Positions 1 to 9,657 are shown, counted from the stretch's first letter. The stretch is DNA of 64,000 nucleotides from Parasporobacterium paucivorans DSM 15970 (GCF_900141895.1 NZ_FQYT01000006.1:50193-114192), one strand, 5' to 3'. Notes: generated by a model not told the origin, from the sequence alone. Made by a program: numbers and translations.

Positions 1-1
1 T

Positions 2-1672
2 AAAGACATATTTATCCAGAGGAAAAAATCCATGGGAGCGATTAATGGGCACAAGGTAATCGCGAAAATTATCGATTATGGAAAATCCGGGCAGAATCCG
101 GAAGGCGAAATCATCCGTATTATTGGCCATATCAATGATCCGGGGGTGGATATCCTTTCTATTGTCCTGGACAAGAACATTCCCATGGAGTTCCCTCAGG
201 AGGTCATGGAACAGGTCAAAGATGTGCCGGAGAAAGTGACAGAGGAAGAATATGCTGGACGGATGGATATCCGGAGCTGGAAAACGGTTACGATTGATGG
301 AGAAGATGCAAAGGACCTGGATGATGCCATAACACTCAGCAGTGAGGGCGGCCGCTACACTCTGGGCGTCCATATTGCGGATGTAACCCATTATGTAAGA
401 GAAAATTCTCCCCTGGATGAAGAGGCTCTGATCCGCGGAACCAGCGTATATCTGGCAGATAGAGTTATCCCTATGCTTCCCCATAAGCTTTCCAATGGAA
501 TCTGTTCTTTGAATGAAGGACAGGACAGGCTGGCCCTGAGCTGCATAATGGAAATCGACAGCGAGGGAAAGGTTACTTCCCATAAAATTGCGGAAACCGT
601 GATTCATGTGGACCGCCGGATGACCTACACCAGCGTTAAGAAGATACTCGAGGATGAAGATCCTGAGGAGATTTCAAAATACATCGATCTCGTTTCCATG
701 TTTAAGGAGATGAGAAGCCTGGCACAGATTCTGAAAAAGGTGCGAAGAGACAGAGGCTCCATTGATTTCGATTTTCCGGAGACCAAAATTATCCTCAATC
801 CGAACGGAAAGCCAATCGAAATCAAGCCGTATGACAGAAACATTGCAACCAAAATCATCGAGGACTTTATGCTGATTGCCAATGAGACAGTGGCAGAAGA
901 TTTTTTCTGGCAGGAACTGCCCTTTGTGTATAGAAGCCATGAGGCACCGGATCCGGATAAAGTGCTGAAACTGGGGATGTTCATAAATAATTTCGGACAC
1001 AGCATCCATGTGGGACAGCAGGAGATGCATCCCAAAGAAATGCAGAAACTTCTTGACCGGATTGAGGGATCCGATGAAGAAATGATGATAAGCCGCCTGA
1101 TGCTTCGATCCATGAAACAGGCGAGATATTCTACCACTGAGACCACTCATTTCGGCCTGGCAACAAAATACTACTGTCATTTTACTTCCCCCATCAGGAG
1201 ATATCCGGATCTGCAGATACACCGGATTATCAAGGAAAATCTCTCGGGAAGGCTTAATGAGAGACGGATAACCCATTATGAATTTGTACTGCCGACTGTT
1301 GCCTCCCAGTGCAGTGTTACGGAGAGAAGGGCAGAAGAAGCTGAAAGAGAGACAATCAAACTCAAAAAAGTCGAATATATGCAGCAGTTTGTCGGAGAAG
1401 AGTTTGATGGTGTCGTATCCGGGATTACCAAATGGGGAATGTACGTGGAACTGCCCAACACGGTGGAAGGCATGGTTCACATTTCGGCCATCCCAGGAGA
1501 TTATTTTGACTACGATGAGGAACATTATGAAATGGTGGGAAAAGCCACCAACAAAAGATATAAACTGGGACAAAATGTCCGGGTGAAGCTGGTCAAAGCG
1601 GACAAGCTTCTGCGCAACATTGATTTTGAGTTGACAGAAGGAGGAGAGGACAGTGGCGAAGGAATCGTTTAA
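2..1672 (+). CDS. rnr: Ribonuclease R, 5'-truncated by window edge
   Basis: 3'-5' hydrolytic exoribonuclease of the RNB family, which degrades structured RNA and takes part in trans-translation mRNA decay. The frame is open from base 2, and the codons before the ATG at 32 read like the usual RNase R lead-in to the RNB domain, so the true start lies upstream of the window. Counting from the ATG at 32, the RNB active-site Asp cluster ([12 protein letters not shown]) sits near residues 88-99. A C-terminal S1 RNA-binding domain covers about 455-535 ([17 protein letters not shown]). The 3' end overlaps smpB by 20 bases, the common Firmicute rnr-smpB arrangement, which fits their shared role in ribosome rescue. 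The missing part would hold the cold-shock domains. The assignment is firm. Confidence 0.95.
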   Translation, partial: KDIFIQRKKSMGAINGHKVIAKIIDYGKSGQNPEGEIIRIIGHINDPGVDILSIVLDKNIPMEFPQEVMEQVKDVPEKVTEEEYAGRMDIRSWKTVTIDGEDAKDLDDAITLSSEGGRYTLGVHIADVTHYVRENSPLDEEALIRGTSVYLADRVIPMLPHKLSNGICSLNEGQDRLALSCIMEIDSEGKVTSHKIAETVIHVDRRMTYTSVKKILEDEDPEEISKYIDLVSMFKEMRSLAQILKKVRRDRGSIDFDFPETKIILNPNGKPIEIKPYDRNIATKIIEDFMLIANETVAEDFFWQELPFVYRSHEAPDPDKVLKLGMFINNFGHSIHVGQQEMHPKEMQKLLDRIEGSDEEMMISRLMLRSMKQARYSTTETTHFGLATKYYCHFTSPIRRYPDLQIHRIIKENLSGRLNERRITHYEFVLPTVASQCSVTERRAEEAERETIKLKKVEYMQQFVGEEFDGVVSGITKWGMYVELPNTVEGMVHISAIPGDYFDYDEEHYEMVGKATNKRYKLGQNVRVKLVKADKLLRNIDFELTEGGEDSGEGIV

Positions 1673-2120
1673 ACTCATTGCCAATAATAAAAAAGCGAGA
1701 TTTGACTATTTTATAGAGGAAACCTTTGAAACAGGAATCGTGCTGCATGGAACAGAGGTCAAATCCCTTAGAATGGGTAAATGCAGTATAAAGGAGTCAT
1801 TTATTAAAATTGAAAGGGGTGAAATGTATATTTATAATATGCATATAAGCCCATATGAGAAAGGCAACATCTTCAATAAAGACCCCCTGCGGGTAAAAAA
1901 GCTGCTTATGCACAAATATGAAATCCGGAAAATCGCATCCTCCATGGATCGGGACGGATACACAATTGTGCCGCTTCAGGTCTATTTCAAGGACGGAAAA
2001 GTAAAACTGGAAATAGGACTTGCAAAAGGCAAGAAGCTGTATGACAAACGACAGGATATTGCAAAGAAAGACCAGAAAAGAGAAGCTGAAAAGGATTTTA
2101 AAGTCAAAAACCTGAACTGA
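1653..2120 (+). CDS. smpB: SsrA-binding protein SmpB
   Basis: Small basic protein that binds tmRNA and delivers it to stalled ribosomes. The protein is 155 residues, the normal length. It shows the SmpB core ([24 protein letters not shown] near the N-terminus, shortened here; [11 protein letters not shown] in the middle) and the Lys-rich tail ending in DFKVKNLN. The start is GTG at 1653, preceded by a strong purine-rich ribosome site (GAGGAGAGGA) at 1641-1650 inside rnr, so it is translationally coupled to RNase R. An intrinsic terminator follows directly. No tmRNA gene was seen downstream in this window. Confidence 0.97.
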   Translation: MAKESFKLIANNKKARFDYFIEETFETGIVLHGTEVKSLRMGKCSIKESFIKIERGEMYIYNMHISPYEKGNIFNKDPLRVKKLLMHKYEIRKIASSMDRDGYTIVPLQVYFKDGKVKLEIGLAKGKKLYDKRQDIAKKDQKREAEKDFKVKNLN

Positions 2121-2126
2121 CAAAAA

Positions 2127-2152
2127 TGGACCGGATAGGTCCTTTTTTGTTA
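2127..2152 (+). terminator. Intrinsic terminator after smpB
   Basis: A GGACC/GGTCC stem with a five-base loop is followed by a run of T. It lies just past the smpB stop and closes the rnr-smpB transcript. Confidence 0.8.
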
Positions 2153-2216
2153 TAAATGTACAGGCAGAAGCCCTTTAGGTACATCAAAGATGTCATTATA
2201 AAAGTTATAAATCATG

Positions 2217-2245
2217 GAGACATTTATAGAGATTTTTGGTACAAT
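2217..2245 (+). promoter_or_regulatory. Candidate promoter for the ior cluster
   Basis: TACAAT at 2240-2245 resembles a -10 box, with a weak -35 (GAGACA, 2217-2222) at 17-base spacing. It lies between the smpB terminator and iorA, where a promoter is expected. The match is moderate. Confidence 0.4.
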
Positions 2246-2294
2246 AGTCGGATGATAATATTAGCTGTGTTACAGAAAGGACGGATATTGATAA

Positions 2295-4034
2295 ATGGTC
2301 AAAAGAAAATTGATGTTGGGCAACGAAGCGATAGCCAGAGGTGCCTATGAGGCAGGAGTCAAAGTCTCTGCTGCCTATCCGGGGACCCCGAGTACAGAAA
2401 TAAGCGAAAGTATCGCACAATATGATGAAATATATGCGGAATGGTCTACAAATGAGAAGGTTGCCATGGAAGTGGCTATTGGTGCCTCCATCAGCGGCGT
2501 AAGAGCGATGGCATCCATGAAACACGTAGGCGTAAATGTGGCTGCCGATCCTTTGTTTACAGCGGCCTACATGGGCATCAACGGAGGGCTTGTCATTGTT
2601 GCCTGTGATGACCCTGGTCTGTACAGCTCCCAAAACGAGCAGGACAGCAGGGCGGTTGCCAGGGCGGGCCAGGTACCTGTTCTTGAACCAGCCGACAGTC
2701 AGGAAGCAAAGGAATTTATGAAGTTCGCTTTTGAAGTCAGTGAAAAATATGAATGCCCAGTAATGTTAAGGACAACTACAAGACTTTCCCATTCGCAGGG
2801 ACTTGTTGAGGAGCAGGACAGGGTCGAGGTGGACGATAAGCCTTATGAAAGAGATATCAGCAGACTGGTTATGATGCCGGCTATGGCTAAAAATAGACAT
2901 ATCGCTGTAGAAGAGAGAATGAAGGCTCTTGCTGCGGATGGCTGTGATTTTAAGGTGAACCGGACGGAGTACAGGGATAAATCCATTGGCGTCATTACCT
3001 CAGGGATTCCATATCTTTATGTGAAAGAAGCCCTGCCGAATGCTTCTGTTTTAAAGATTGGAATGGTACATCCTCTGCCAAGAAAACTGATTGAGGAGTT
3101 CGCGGCAAGCGTGGATAAACTCTACATTGTGGAAGAGCTTGAACCGGTTATGGAAGAGCAGATCAAGTCCTGGGGAATCCAGGCGGTCGGCAAAGATATC
3201 TTAACTGTTCAGGGTGAATACAGCGCCAACATGATCAAATCTGCAGTACTTAGAGAGAAGATAGAACTTACACAGCCAGCGGATGTACCGGCAAGACCAC
3301 CCATTCTCTGCCCGGGATGTCCCCACAGAAGTGTGTATTCGGTCATGTCCAAGCTGAAAATCCATGCAGCAGGCGACATCGGCTGTTATACCCTGGGAGC
3401 CCTGGCTCCACTGAGCGTACTGGATACCAGCATCTGTATGGGCGCCAGTATCAGTTCCTTACATGGAATGGAAAAAGCAAAAGGAAAGGACTATGTCAAG
3501 AACTGGGTAGCCGTAATCGGCGATTCCACTTTTTTCCATACCGGCATCAATTCCCTCATAAACATGGTTTATAACCAGGGGACCGGAACAGTTGTGATCC
3601 TGGATAATTCCATCACAGCTATGACAGGCCATCAGGATAATGCCGCCACCGGGAAGACTCTTAAAGGAAAAGCGACTGCGTCTATCAGCATTCCGGATTT
3701 CTGCAGAAGCATAGGCGTTAAGAATGTCATGGTTGTGAATGCCTTTGACCTGAAGGGGCTGGAGGCTGCGTTGAAGGAAGAAACGGCAAAAGAAGAGCTT
3801 TCCGTTATTATAGCAGTTGCACCTTGTGTCCTGCTGGATAAATCCCCTTGTACTGTACAGGCAAAGGTTGTTCCGGGAAAATGCAAGAAATGTGGAGCAT
3901 GTCTGAAACCCGGATGTCCTGCCATTACAAAACAGGCGGACGGTACGGTTGCAATAAATGATACTATGTGCAATGGCTGTGGTCTCTGCGTGGACCTGTG
4001 CAAGTTTGGGGCACTAGAGAAAGCAGGTGTGTAA
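2295..4034 (+). CDS. iorA: Indolepyruvate ferredoxin oxidoreductase, alpha subunit
   Basis: TPP- and Fe-S-dependent enzyme that oxidatively decarboxylates aryl pyruvates (indolepyruvate, phenylpyruvate, hydroxyphenylpyruvate) to aryl-acetyl-CoA, reducing ferredoxin. At 579 residues it is close to family length. The N-terminal pyrimidine-binding domain starts LGNEAIARGAYEAGV. The CPGCPHRS motif and the TPP site (VIGDSTFFHTGINSL) lie in the second half. The C-terminus carries two [4Fe-4S] motifs, CKKCGACLKPGC and CNGCGLCVDLC. ATG at 2295 follows an AGAAAGGA ribosome site. The beta subunit follows within a base or two, and an aryl-CoA-ligase-like gene comes next, so this is an aromatic amino acid fermentation or arylacetate-assimilation cluster. 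Confidence 0.95.
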   Translation: MVKRKLMLGNEAIARGAYEAGVKVSAAYPGTPSTEISESIAQYDEIYAEWSTNEKVAMEVAIGASISGVRAMASMKHVGVNVAADPLFTAAYMGINGGLVIVACDDPGLYSSQNEQDSRAVARAGQVPVLEPADSQEAKEFMKFAFEVSEKYECPVMLRTTTRLSHSQGLVEEQDRVEVDDKPYERDISRLVMMPAMAKNRHIAVEERMKALAADGCDFKVNRTEYRDKSIGVITSGIPYLYVKEALPNASVLKIGMVHPLPRKLIEEFAASVDKLYIVEELEPVMEEQIKSWGIQAVGKDILTVQGEYSANMIKSAVLREKIELTQPADVPARPPILCPGCPHRSVYSVMSKLKIHAAGDIGCYTLGALAPLSVLDTSICMGASISSLHGMEKAKGKDYVKNWVAVIGDSTFFHTGINSLINMVYNQGTGTVVILDNSITAMTGHQDNAATGKTLKGKATASISIPDFCRSIGVKNVMVVNAFDLKGLEAALKEETAKEELSVIIAVAPCVLLDKSPCTVQAKVVPGKCKKCGACLKPGCPAITKQADGTVAINDTMCNGCGLCVDLCKFGALEKAGV

Positions 4035-4035
4035 A

Positions 4036-4614
4036 ATGATGACAAAGAATATTATGATTGTTGGTGTGGGCGGACAGGGCACACTGCTGACGAGCCGGAT
4101 CCTTGGCGGAATTACCCTTAAGGCCGGATACGATGTAAAACTGTCTGAAGTGCATGGCATGGCCCAGAGAGGCGGCAGTGTTGTTACTTTTGTACGATAT
4201 GGCGAAAAAGTTTATGAACCAATCGTGGAAGAAGGACAGGCAGATGTGCTGATTGCGTTTGAAAGACTGGAAGCATTAAGATATGCGCATTACCTGAAAA
4301 AAGACGGAGTGATTATCCTGAATGACCAGCGGATTGATCCGATTACCGTGGTCACCGGAGCAAGGGAATATCCGGAAGGTATTGTTGAAACTCTCAAGAA
4401 AAAATACAAGGTTCTGGCGGCAGATGCGTTGGAAGAGTCCAAAAAACTTGGAAATACAAAGGTTTTCAATATTATCATACTGGGACTGGCTGCAAGGTTT
4501 ATGGACTTCAAGAAAGAGGACTGGCTTCAGGTGATTGAGGAAATGGTACCCAAAAAGACTGTGGAAATAAATAAGAAAGCATTTGAAACCGGGTATTCGG
4601 GACTTCAATTGTAA
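4036..4614 (+). CDS. iorB: Indolepyruvate ferredoxin oxidoreductase, beta subunit
   Basis: Gamma-type domain subunit that pairs with IorA. The start includes the typical IVGVGGQGTLLTSRILGG motif, and the SEVHGMAQRGGSVVTFVRYG segment is diagnostic of the family. I chose the ATG at 4036 because AGGTG at 4026-4029 is correctly spaced. A GTG at 4027, inside the end of iorA, is possible but has no ribosome site. The gene directly abuts iorA and sits 18 bases before the CoA ligase, so co-transcription is nearly certain. Length is about 192 residues, normal for the family. Confidence 0.95.
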   Translation: MMTKNIMIVGVGGQGTLLTSRILGGITLKAGYDVKLSEVHGMAQRGGSVVTFVRYGEKVYEPIVEEGQADVLIAFERLEALRYAHYLKKDGVIILNDQRIDPITVVTGAREYPEGIVETLKKKYKVLAADALEESKKLGNTKVFNIIILGLAARFMDFKKEDWLQVIEEMVPKKTVEINKKAFETGYSGLQL

Positions 4615-4632
4615 TAGAACCGGAGGCATATC

Positions 4633-5931
4633 ATGATTTGGAATGAAACGAAAGAATGCATGAGCAGAGACCAGATGTATACGCTGCAGAGTGAACGTCT
4701 TAAAAAGATGGTGAAAAGAGTCTACCATAATGTTGAATTTTACAGAAAAAAAATGCAGGAAATGGGGATAGAGCCAGGTGACGTCAAAGGCCTGGAAGAT
4801 CTCAGAAAACTGCCATTTACGAACAAAAACGATTTGAGGGATAATTATCCTTTTGGCTTGTTTGCCGTACCTCAATCCGAAGTGGTCCGCCTGCACGCAT
4901 CGAGCGGAACGACCGGAAAAGCTACAGTTGTTGGATATACCAGAAGGGATATTGAAATCTGGCAGGAATGTGTGGCAAGGGTTATTGCCATGGCTGGTGT
5001 TACCAAAAAGGATATAATACAGATTTCATATGGATACGGGCTTTTTACAGGAGGCCTCGGTATGCACTATGGAGCCGAAAACCTTGGAGCAACCGTGGTT
5101 CCTATCTCCACCGGCAATACAAAAAAACAGATTACCATGATGCAGGATTTTGGAGTGACCTGTATGGCCTGTACACCATCCTATCTTCTGCACATTGCAG
5201 AAGCTTTGGAAGATGAAGGTGCTATCGGCAAGATCAAGCTGAAGTCTGCTATTTTAGGCGGGGAGCCTTGGACGGAAAATATGCGTAAAGAGATTGAACA
5301 GAAGCTCAATATCAAAGCGCATGATATCTATGGACTGAGTGAGATTATGGGACCGGGTGTTGCCGCGGATTGTGAGTTCCACAGTGGAATGCACGTATAC
5401 GAAGACCATTTTATTCCGGAGATAATATCCCCTGAAACTCTGGAGCCCCTTGCCCCGGGAGAAACAGGAGAATTGGTATTCACCTCCATGACCAAGGAAG
5501 CCCTTCCACTGCTCAGATACCGCACAAAGGACCTGACAAGCATCACTTACGATAAATGCGAATGCGGGAGGACCCTTGCCCGTCTCTCCAGATTTAAAGG
5601 GCGTTCAGATGATATGCTGATTATCCGCGGAGTCAATGTGTTCCCATCTCAGGTTGAAACAGCCCTTCTGGAGATGGCGGAGACGAGTCCTCACTATCTT
5701 ATGATTGTTGACAGGATTGACAATTGGGATTCCCTGGAGGTCTGGGTAGAGGTGGAGGAGAGATTCTTTTCAGATGAAATCAAGAATCTGGAAGGTCTGA
5801 CAAAACGGATTGCCCACACTCTGCAGCAGGCATTGGGACTTGCGGTAAAGGTTAAGCTTGTGGAACCGAAAACACTCGAAAGAAGTGAAGGCAAGGCAAA
5901 ACACGTTATAGACAAGAGAAAACTTATATAG
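4633..5931 (+). CDS. paaK: Phenylacetate-CoA ligase family protein
   Basis: Adenylate-forming ligase that activates phenylacetate or a related aryl acid to its CoA thioester with ATP. At 432 residues it matches PaaK. The AMP-binding loop [13 protein letters not shown] is near residues 81-93. [12 protein letters not shown] is the second core motif, and the C-terminal lid reads [17 protein letters not shown]. The GGAGGC ribosome site at 4621 supports this ATG. Next to iorAB it could run in reverse, conserving energy as ATP from the aryl-acetyl-CoA made by Ior, or forward, activating arylacetates for reductive carboxylation. The sequence alone does not fix the direction. Substrate (phenyl versus indole acetate) is uncertain. 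Confidence 0.85.
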   Translation: MIWNETKECMSRDQMYTLQSERLKKMVKRVYHNVEFYRKKMQEMGIEPGDVKGLEDLRKLPFTNKNDLRDNYPFGLFAVPQSEVVRLHASSGTTGKATVVGYTRRDIEIWQECVARVIAMAGVTKKDIIQISYGYGLFTGGLGMHYGAENLGATVVPISTGNTKKQITMMQDFGVTCMACTPSYLLHIAEALEDEGAIGKIKLKSAILGGEPWTENMRKEIEQKLNIKAHDIYGLSEIMGPGVAADCEFHSGMHVYEDHFIPEIISPETLEPLAPGETGELVFTSMTKEALPLLRYRTKDLTSITYDKCECGRTLARLSRFKGRSDDMLIIRGVNVFPSQVETALLEMAETSPHYLMIVDRIDNWDSLEVWVEVEERFFSDEIKNLEGLTKRIAHTLQQALGLAVKVKLVEPKTLERSEGKAKHVIDKRKLI

Positions 5932-5947
5932 CGGGAGGAGAAGGAAA

Positions 5948-6382
5948 ATGTGTATTAAACAATTAGCCGTATTCATGGAAAACAGAGAAGGCAGACTGGA
6001 CAATGTCATTAAGACCCTTCATGAAAACCAGGTAGATATCATATCCTTCAGCCTGGCGGATACCACAGAGTATGGAATGCTCCGGATGGTAGTATCAGAT
6101 CCGGAAAAAGCGAGACTTGTCCTTAAAGAAAATGGATTTTCCTCCATGCTTACAGATGTTCTTGCGGTCAAGATGAGCGACTATTTCAGAGATCTGAACA
6201 AACTGCTGGAAGCGGTTTCAGGTGCCGGACTTAATATTGAATATATGTATGTTTTATCCACGGTTAAGGGTGGCTCAGCTATTATAACCAAGTTCTCGGA
6301 TGCACAAAAGGCGTTGCAGATTCTGGATTCGAATAATATTACAGTATATACTTTTGAGGAAATAATGAACCTTGGAAAATAG
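5948..6382 (+). CDS. Tandem ACT-domain protein
   Basis: A 144-residue protein made of two ACT domains, small beta-alpha folds that bind amino acids. The first begins KQLAVFMENREGRLDNVI and the second covers about residues 70-140 (LNKLLEAVSGAGLNIEYMY). There is no catalytic domain. The strong ribosome site GGGAGGAGAAGG precedes the ATG, 16 bases after the ligase. Stand-alone double-ACT proteins often sit beside aryl-CoA ligases and Ior genes, where they probably sense an aromatic amino acid. That role is inferred from context and not shown by the sequence. Confidence 0.85.
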   Translation: MCIKQLAVFMENREGRLDNVIKTLHENQVDIISFSLADTTEYGMLRMVVSDPEKARLVLKENGFSSMLTDVLAVKMSDYFRDLNKLLEAVSGAGLNIEYMYVLSTVKGGSAIITKFSDAQKALQILDSNNITVYTFEEIMNLGK

Positions 6383-6385
6383 AGA

Positions 6386-6415
6386 TTGATTTATTGACAA
6401 AAACCGTTATATAAT
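6386..6415 (+). promoter_or_regulatory. Promoter for the Mn riboswitch transcript
   Basis: TATAAT at 6410-6415 with TTGATT at 6386-6391, 18-base spacing. A consensus TTGACA at 6394 is too close to be the partner. The predicted transcript starts just before the riboswitch aptamer. Confidence 0.6.
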
Positions 6416-6423
6416 ACTAAGGT

Positions 6424-6596
6424 TAATAAAAGGGAGTAGCATGCGTTAAATACGCTAATTATTCGTCAATACGGAGAAATCCCGGATAATTATTAAATTG
6501 CCAGACTTTTAGACTGTAAAAAGAAAAACTAAAGGTCTTTAGATTAGCATGCCGGATTGGGGACAGCCCCGTATAATGGCTGTCCCCTTTTTTATT
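6424..6596 (+). ncRNA. Manganese (yybP-ykoY) riboswitch with expression platform
   Basis: The aptamer covers about 6426-6512. Its hallmarks are the AAAGGGAGTAGC segment at 6428-6440 and a second conserved block containing CGTCAATACGG and CCCGG at 6463-6485. These are the two loops that dock and bind Mn2+ in this RNA family. The 3' strand of the aptamer, around 6503-6512 (AGACTTTTAG), can instead pair with CTAAAGGTCT at 6529-6538. That gives a switch between alternative folds ahead of an intrinsic terminator at 6559-6593. Family members turn expression on with Mn2+. The downstream gene is a cation-pumping ATPase, a common target. Confidence 0.85.
6559..6595 (+). terminator. Riboswitch-controlled intrinsic terminator
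   Basis: Perfect 10-base-pair stem, GGGGACAGCC (6559-6568) with GGCTGTCCCC (6578-6587), followed by six T. It sits between the Mn aptamer and the ATPase ribosome site and is the output of the switch. Confidence 0.9.
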
Positions 6597-6649
6597 ATTT
6601 ACAAATAAATAATGGCAGGCATGTAATCAGGACAAGGAAGGAGCTAATT

Positions 6650-9307
6650 ATGTTTTACAATCAGGAAATCGAAGAAGTAATACAGCAGCAGCAGACAGAC
6701 GCTGCGAAGGGCCTGAGTAACGCTGAAGTACAGACTAGAAAAGAAAAGTACGGACCCAACAAGCTTGAGGAAGGCAAGAAAAAAAGCCTTGTCGTACTTT
6801 TTCTACAACAGCTGAACGATCCGCTTATTTTCATCCTGATTATCGCTGCAATTGTTTCGGGTATACTGGGAGAGCTGAATGATACAATTATTATTGCCCT
6901 CGTAGTAATATTAAATGCGATACTCGGCTTGTCACAGGAAGCAAAGGCGGAAAAAGCCATGGAAGCTCTCCAGAAACTCACATCTCCAAAAGCTTACGTC
7001 GTCCGGGATGGGGAGACAGTAGAAGTGGATTCTGTTGAAATCGTACCCGGCGATATTGTTGTGCTCGACGCCGGAAGATATATTCCCTGCGATATAAGGC
7101 TTATAGAAAGCATCAATATGCAGGTGGAAGAATCTGCACTTACTGGGGAATCTGTTCCTGTCCACAAAAACGCAAAGCTCGTAATCAGTGATGAGAATAT
7201 ACCTCTGGGCGACAAAAAGAATATGGCGTTTTCTTCCACTCTGGTAACAAGCGGAAGAGGTATGGGTGTTGCGATTGCCATCGGTATGGAGACGGAAATT
7301 GGACATATAGCAAATATGTTGAAGCAGCCGGATCAAAAGACTCCCCTGCAGAAAAAACTTGCCGATATTGGAAAAATTCTTGGATTCATTGCTCTTGGGG
7401 TCTGCCTTGCCATGTTCCTGATTGCTGTTTTCCAGCATAGGGATATATTCCAGATGTTTATGATAGCCATTTCGCTGGCAGTGGCTGCCATTCCGGAAGG
7501 AATGCCCGCCATCGTATCCATCGTTCTTGCAATCGGTGTGCAGAAAATGGTCAAGAAAAATGCAATCGTGCGCAAGCTTCCGTCTGTTGAGACACTCGGC
7601 GCCGTAACGGTCATATGCTCCGATAAGACCGGTACGTTGACCCAGAATAAAATGACGGTTCGTAAATTCTATGTAAATAAAAAGGTTGTCGCCGCAGAGG
7701 AAATGGACATCAATGAAATGACCCAGCGTCTTCTGATAGAAAATCTGGTACTGTGCAGCGATGCGACTTCCAATAAGGAAGGAAGTACCGGAGATCCGAC
7801 AGAAATAGCATTGATCAATATCGGCAATCACTATGATATCAGAAAAGAAGCACTGACTGCTGAACACCAGAGGATACATGAGGCTCCTTTCGATTCCGAC
7901 AGAAAGCTCATGTCCACAATCAACCGTTATGGGGATAAATACTATGTAATGACCAAAGGAGCAACGGATAATCTGCTTCATAAATCCGTAAAGGCTCTTA
8001 TCAATGGGGAAGTGGTTCCTATGACCGACGAAATCCGCAAGGATTTCAATGATGCGGCCGGAAAAATGTCCGATGATGCGCTCCGTGTCCTTGGAGCAGC
8101 GTGCAAGGAAACCATGGAGACAGACCTGGATATGGAACAGATGGAATCCGACTTGATTTTCCTCGGTCTGGTTGCAATGATCGATCCACCAAGGCTTGAA
8201 GTAAGGGATTCTATTTCCACATGCAGGAATTCCGGCATTATTACGGTCATGATAACCGGAGACCATCAGAAAACAGCCTTTGCCATCGCTAAGGAGCTTG
8301 GAATTGCGGACAGGCCCGAACAGACGATGGCTGGTATGGAACTCGATAAATATTCCGATGAAGAGCTTGTAGAAAAAGTTAAAGATATCCGTGTATTTGC
8401 AAGGGTTTCTCCTGAACATAAGGTTAGAATCGTTACTGCATACAAAGGCGGCGGAAACATCGTATCCATGACCGGTGACGGAGTAAATGATGCTCCTTCT
8501 CTGAAAGCGGCAGATATTGGCGTTGCCATGGGCATAACGGGAACCGATGTGGCAAAGGGTGCTTCCGACCTTATCCTGACAGATGACAATTTCTCCACAA
8601 TTGTGGCGGCCGTCGAAGAAGGGCGTAATATTTATGCCAATATCAAAAAATCGGTTATGTTCCTTCTTTCCTGTAACATTGGTGAGATCGTATCCCTTTT
8701 CTTTGCGGTACTGCTTGGATGGGCAACTCCGCTGCAGTCTATTCACCTTCTGTGGGTGAACCTGATTACAGACAGCTTCCCCGCTCTTTCTTTAGGCGCG
8801 GACCCAAGCGACCCGACCATCATGAAAGAGAAGCCGAGAAGTTCAAAGGAAAGCCTTTTCAGCGGCAGAGGTGCATTCCTTGTGATAAATGGTGTAGTTA
8901 TAGGATTTATCACACTGGCGGCGTTCTGTATTGGCGGCATGGAATACACCGGTGTGTGGAACCTTTCAGTTCTGCATGAAGGAAACATGACGGAGGATGT
9001 GCTGAGGCACGCCCAGACCATGGCATTCGTTGTGCTGAGTGTTTCCCAGTTATTCCATGCTCTGAACCTGAGAAGCGAAAAGAGAAGTATCTTCCAGGTA
9101 GGGCTGTTCACCAACAAGTGGCTGGCGCTGTCCATTGTTGCAGGCATACTGATTCAGCTGATAATCATTTCTGTACCGGCTCTGGCAGCTGTGTTTGAGG
9201 TGCATGCACTGAGTGTGGCGGACTGGGCGCTGGTTATCGGCCTTTCCCTGGTTCCTCTGATTCTTAACGAAATTGCAAAACTCATAAGAAGAATGAGAAG
9301 TAAATAA
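6650..9307 (+). CDS. P-type cation ATPase (Ca2+/Mn2+ type)
   Basis: Type II P-type ATPase of 885 residues that pumps divalent cations out of the cytoplasm. The phosphorylation motif DKTGT is at residues 325-329. The M4 ion site PEG is at 282-284, the hinge TGDGVND at 608-614 and the M6 ion-site residues NLITD at 704-708. About ten hydrophobic segments are visible. An open frame extends upstream to 6557, but that part overlaps the terminator. ATG at 6650 has AAGGAG at 6638-6643. By homology it would be called a calcium ATPase. The manganese riboswitch in front argues that Mn2+ export is a main or additional job. Substrate is inferred. Confidence 0.9.
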   Translation: MFYNQEIEEVIQQQQTDAAKGLSNAEVQTRKEKYGPNKLEEGKKKSLVVLFLQQLNDPLIFILIIAAIVSGILGELNDTIIIALVVILNAILGLSQEAKAEKAMEALQKLTSPKAYVVRDGETVEVDSVEIVPGDIVVLDAGRYIPCDIRLIESINMQVEESALTGESVPVHKNAKLVISDENIPLGDKKNMAFSSTLVTSGRGMGVAIAIGMETEIGHIANMLKQPDQKTPLQKKLADIGKILGFIALGVCLAMFLIAVFQHRDIFQMFMIAISLAVAAIPEGMPAIVSIVLAIGVQKMVKKNAIVRKLPSVETLGAVTVICSDKTGTLTQNKMTVRKFYVNKKVVAAEEMDINEMTQRLLIENLVLCSDATSNKEGSTGDPTEIALINIGNHYDIRKEALTAEHQRIHEAPFDSDRKLMSTINRYGDKYYVMTKGATDNLLHKSVKALINGEVVPMTDEIRKDFNDAAGKMSDDALRVLGAACKETMETDLDMEQMESDLIFLGLVAMIDPPRLEVRDSISTCRNSGIITVMITGDHQKTAFAIAKELGIADRPEQTMAGMELDKYSDEELVEKVKDIRVFARVSPEHKVRIVTAYKGGGNIVSMTGDGVNDAPSLKAADIGVAMGITGTDVAKGASDLILTDDNFSTIVAAVEEGRNIYANIKKSVMFLLSCNIGEIVSLFFAVLLGWATPLQSIHLLWVNLITDSFPALSLGADPSDPTIMKEKPRSSKESLFSGRGAFLVINGVVIGFITLAAFCIGGMEYTGVWNLSVLHEGNMTEDVLRHAQTMAFVVLSVSQLFHALNLRSEKRSIFQVGLFTNKWLALSIVAGILIQLIIISVPALAAVFEVHALSVADWALVIGLSLVPLILNEIAKLIRRMRSK

Positions 9308-9316
9308 TAAATCATA

Positions 9317-9373
9317 TTGACAAACCTCCGGATATCGGGTATTATGATATTAAGGTAATGATAATCATTATCA
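9317..9373 (+). promoter_or_regulatory. feo promoter with Fur box
   Basis: TTGACA (9317-9322) and TATTAT (9340-9345) at exact 17-base spacing. Just downstream, over the expected start of transcription, is the palindrome TGATAATCATTATCA (9359-9373), a near-ideal Fur box. Iron-loaded Fur would block this promoter, so the feo operon should come on when iron is scarce. Confidence 0.88.
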
Positions 9374-9411
9374 ATACCAAAACTGATAGCTTGAAATATG
9401 GAGGGAAATAT

Positions 9412-9630
9412 ATGACATTAAAAGATTTAAAGCCTGGAGAAAAAGGCATTATTTCCTATATCGGCCATCAGGGACCTTTTCGAAGAAGAATCATGGATAT
9501 GGGCCTGACGCCGGGAACATCCGTGAAAGTCATAAAGATGGCGCCTTTGGGAGATCCCATTGAGATCAACATACGCGGGTACGGGTTAAGCCTTAGAAAA
9601 CAGGAAGCGGAAAATATTCTAATTGTATAG
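9412..9630 (+). CDS. feoA: Ferrous iron transport protein FeoA
   Basis: Small SH3-like cytosolic protein that works with FeoB in Fe2+ uptake. It has 72 residues with the family signature RRRIMDMGLTPGTSVKV and ends in a typical IRGYGLSLRKQEAENILI segment. The ATG at 9412 has a GGAGGG ribosome site at 9400-9405. An upstream in-frame ATG at 9358 lies inside the Fur box and is not the start. A strong hairpin separates it from feoB, 98 bases downstream. Confidence 0.95.
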   Translation: MTLKDLKPGEKGIISYIGHQGPFRRRIMDMGLTPGTSVKVIKMAPLGDPIEINIRGYGLSLRKQEAENILIV

Positions 9631-9657
9631 AGATGCTTTGTAAAGTATAAGTAATAA

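Noticed and set aside
674..1684. Long minus-strand open frame of 336 codons opposite rnr
   Set aside because: It is a shadow of the well-recognised RNase R frame, with no ribosome site and no recognisable domain.
6394..6399. Consensus TTGACA as the -35 of the manganese riboswitch promoter
   Set aside because: Only 10 bases from the TATAAT; TTGATT at 6386 gives a usable 18-base spacing.
6557..6649. N-terminal extension of the P-type ATPase frame
   Set aside because: It lies inside the riboswitch terminator and has no ribosome site. The ATG at 6650 has a good one.
6932..8746. 604-codon minus-strand open frame opposite the ATPase
   Set aside because: His/Cys-rich shadow translation of a conserved gene on the other strand.
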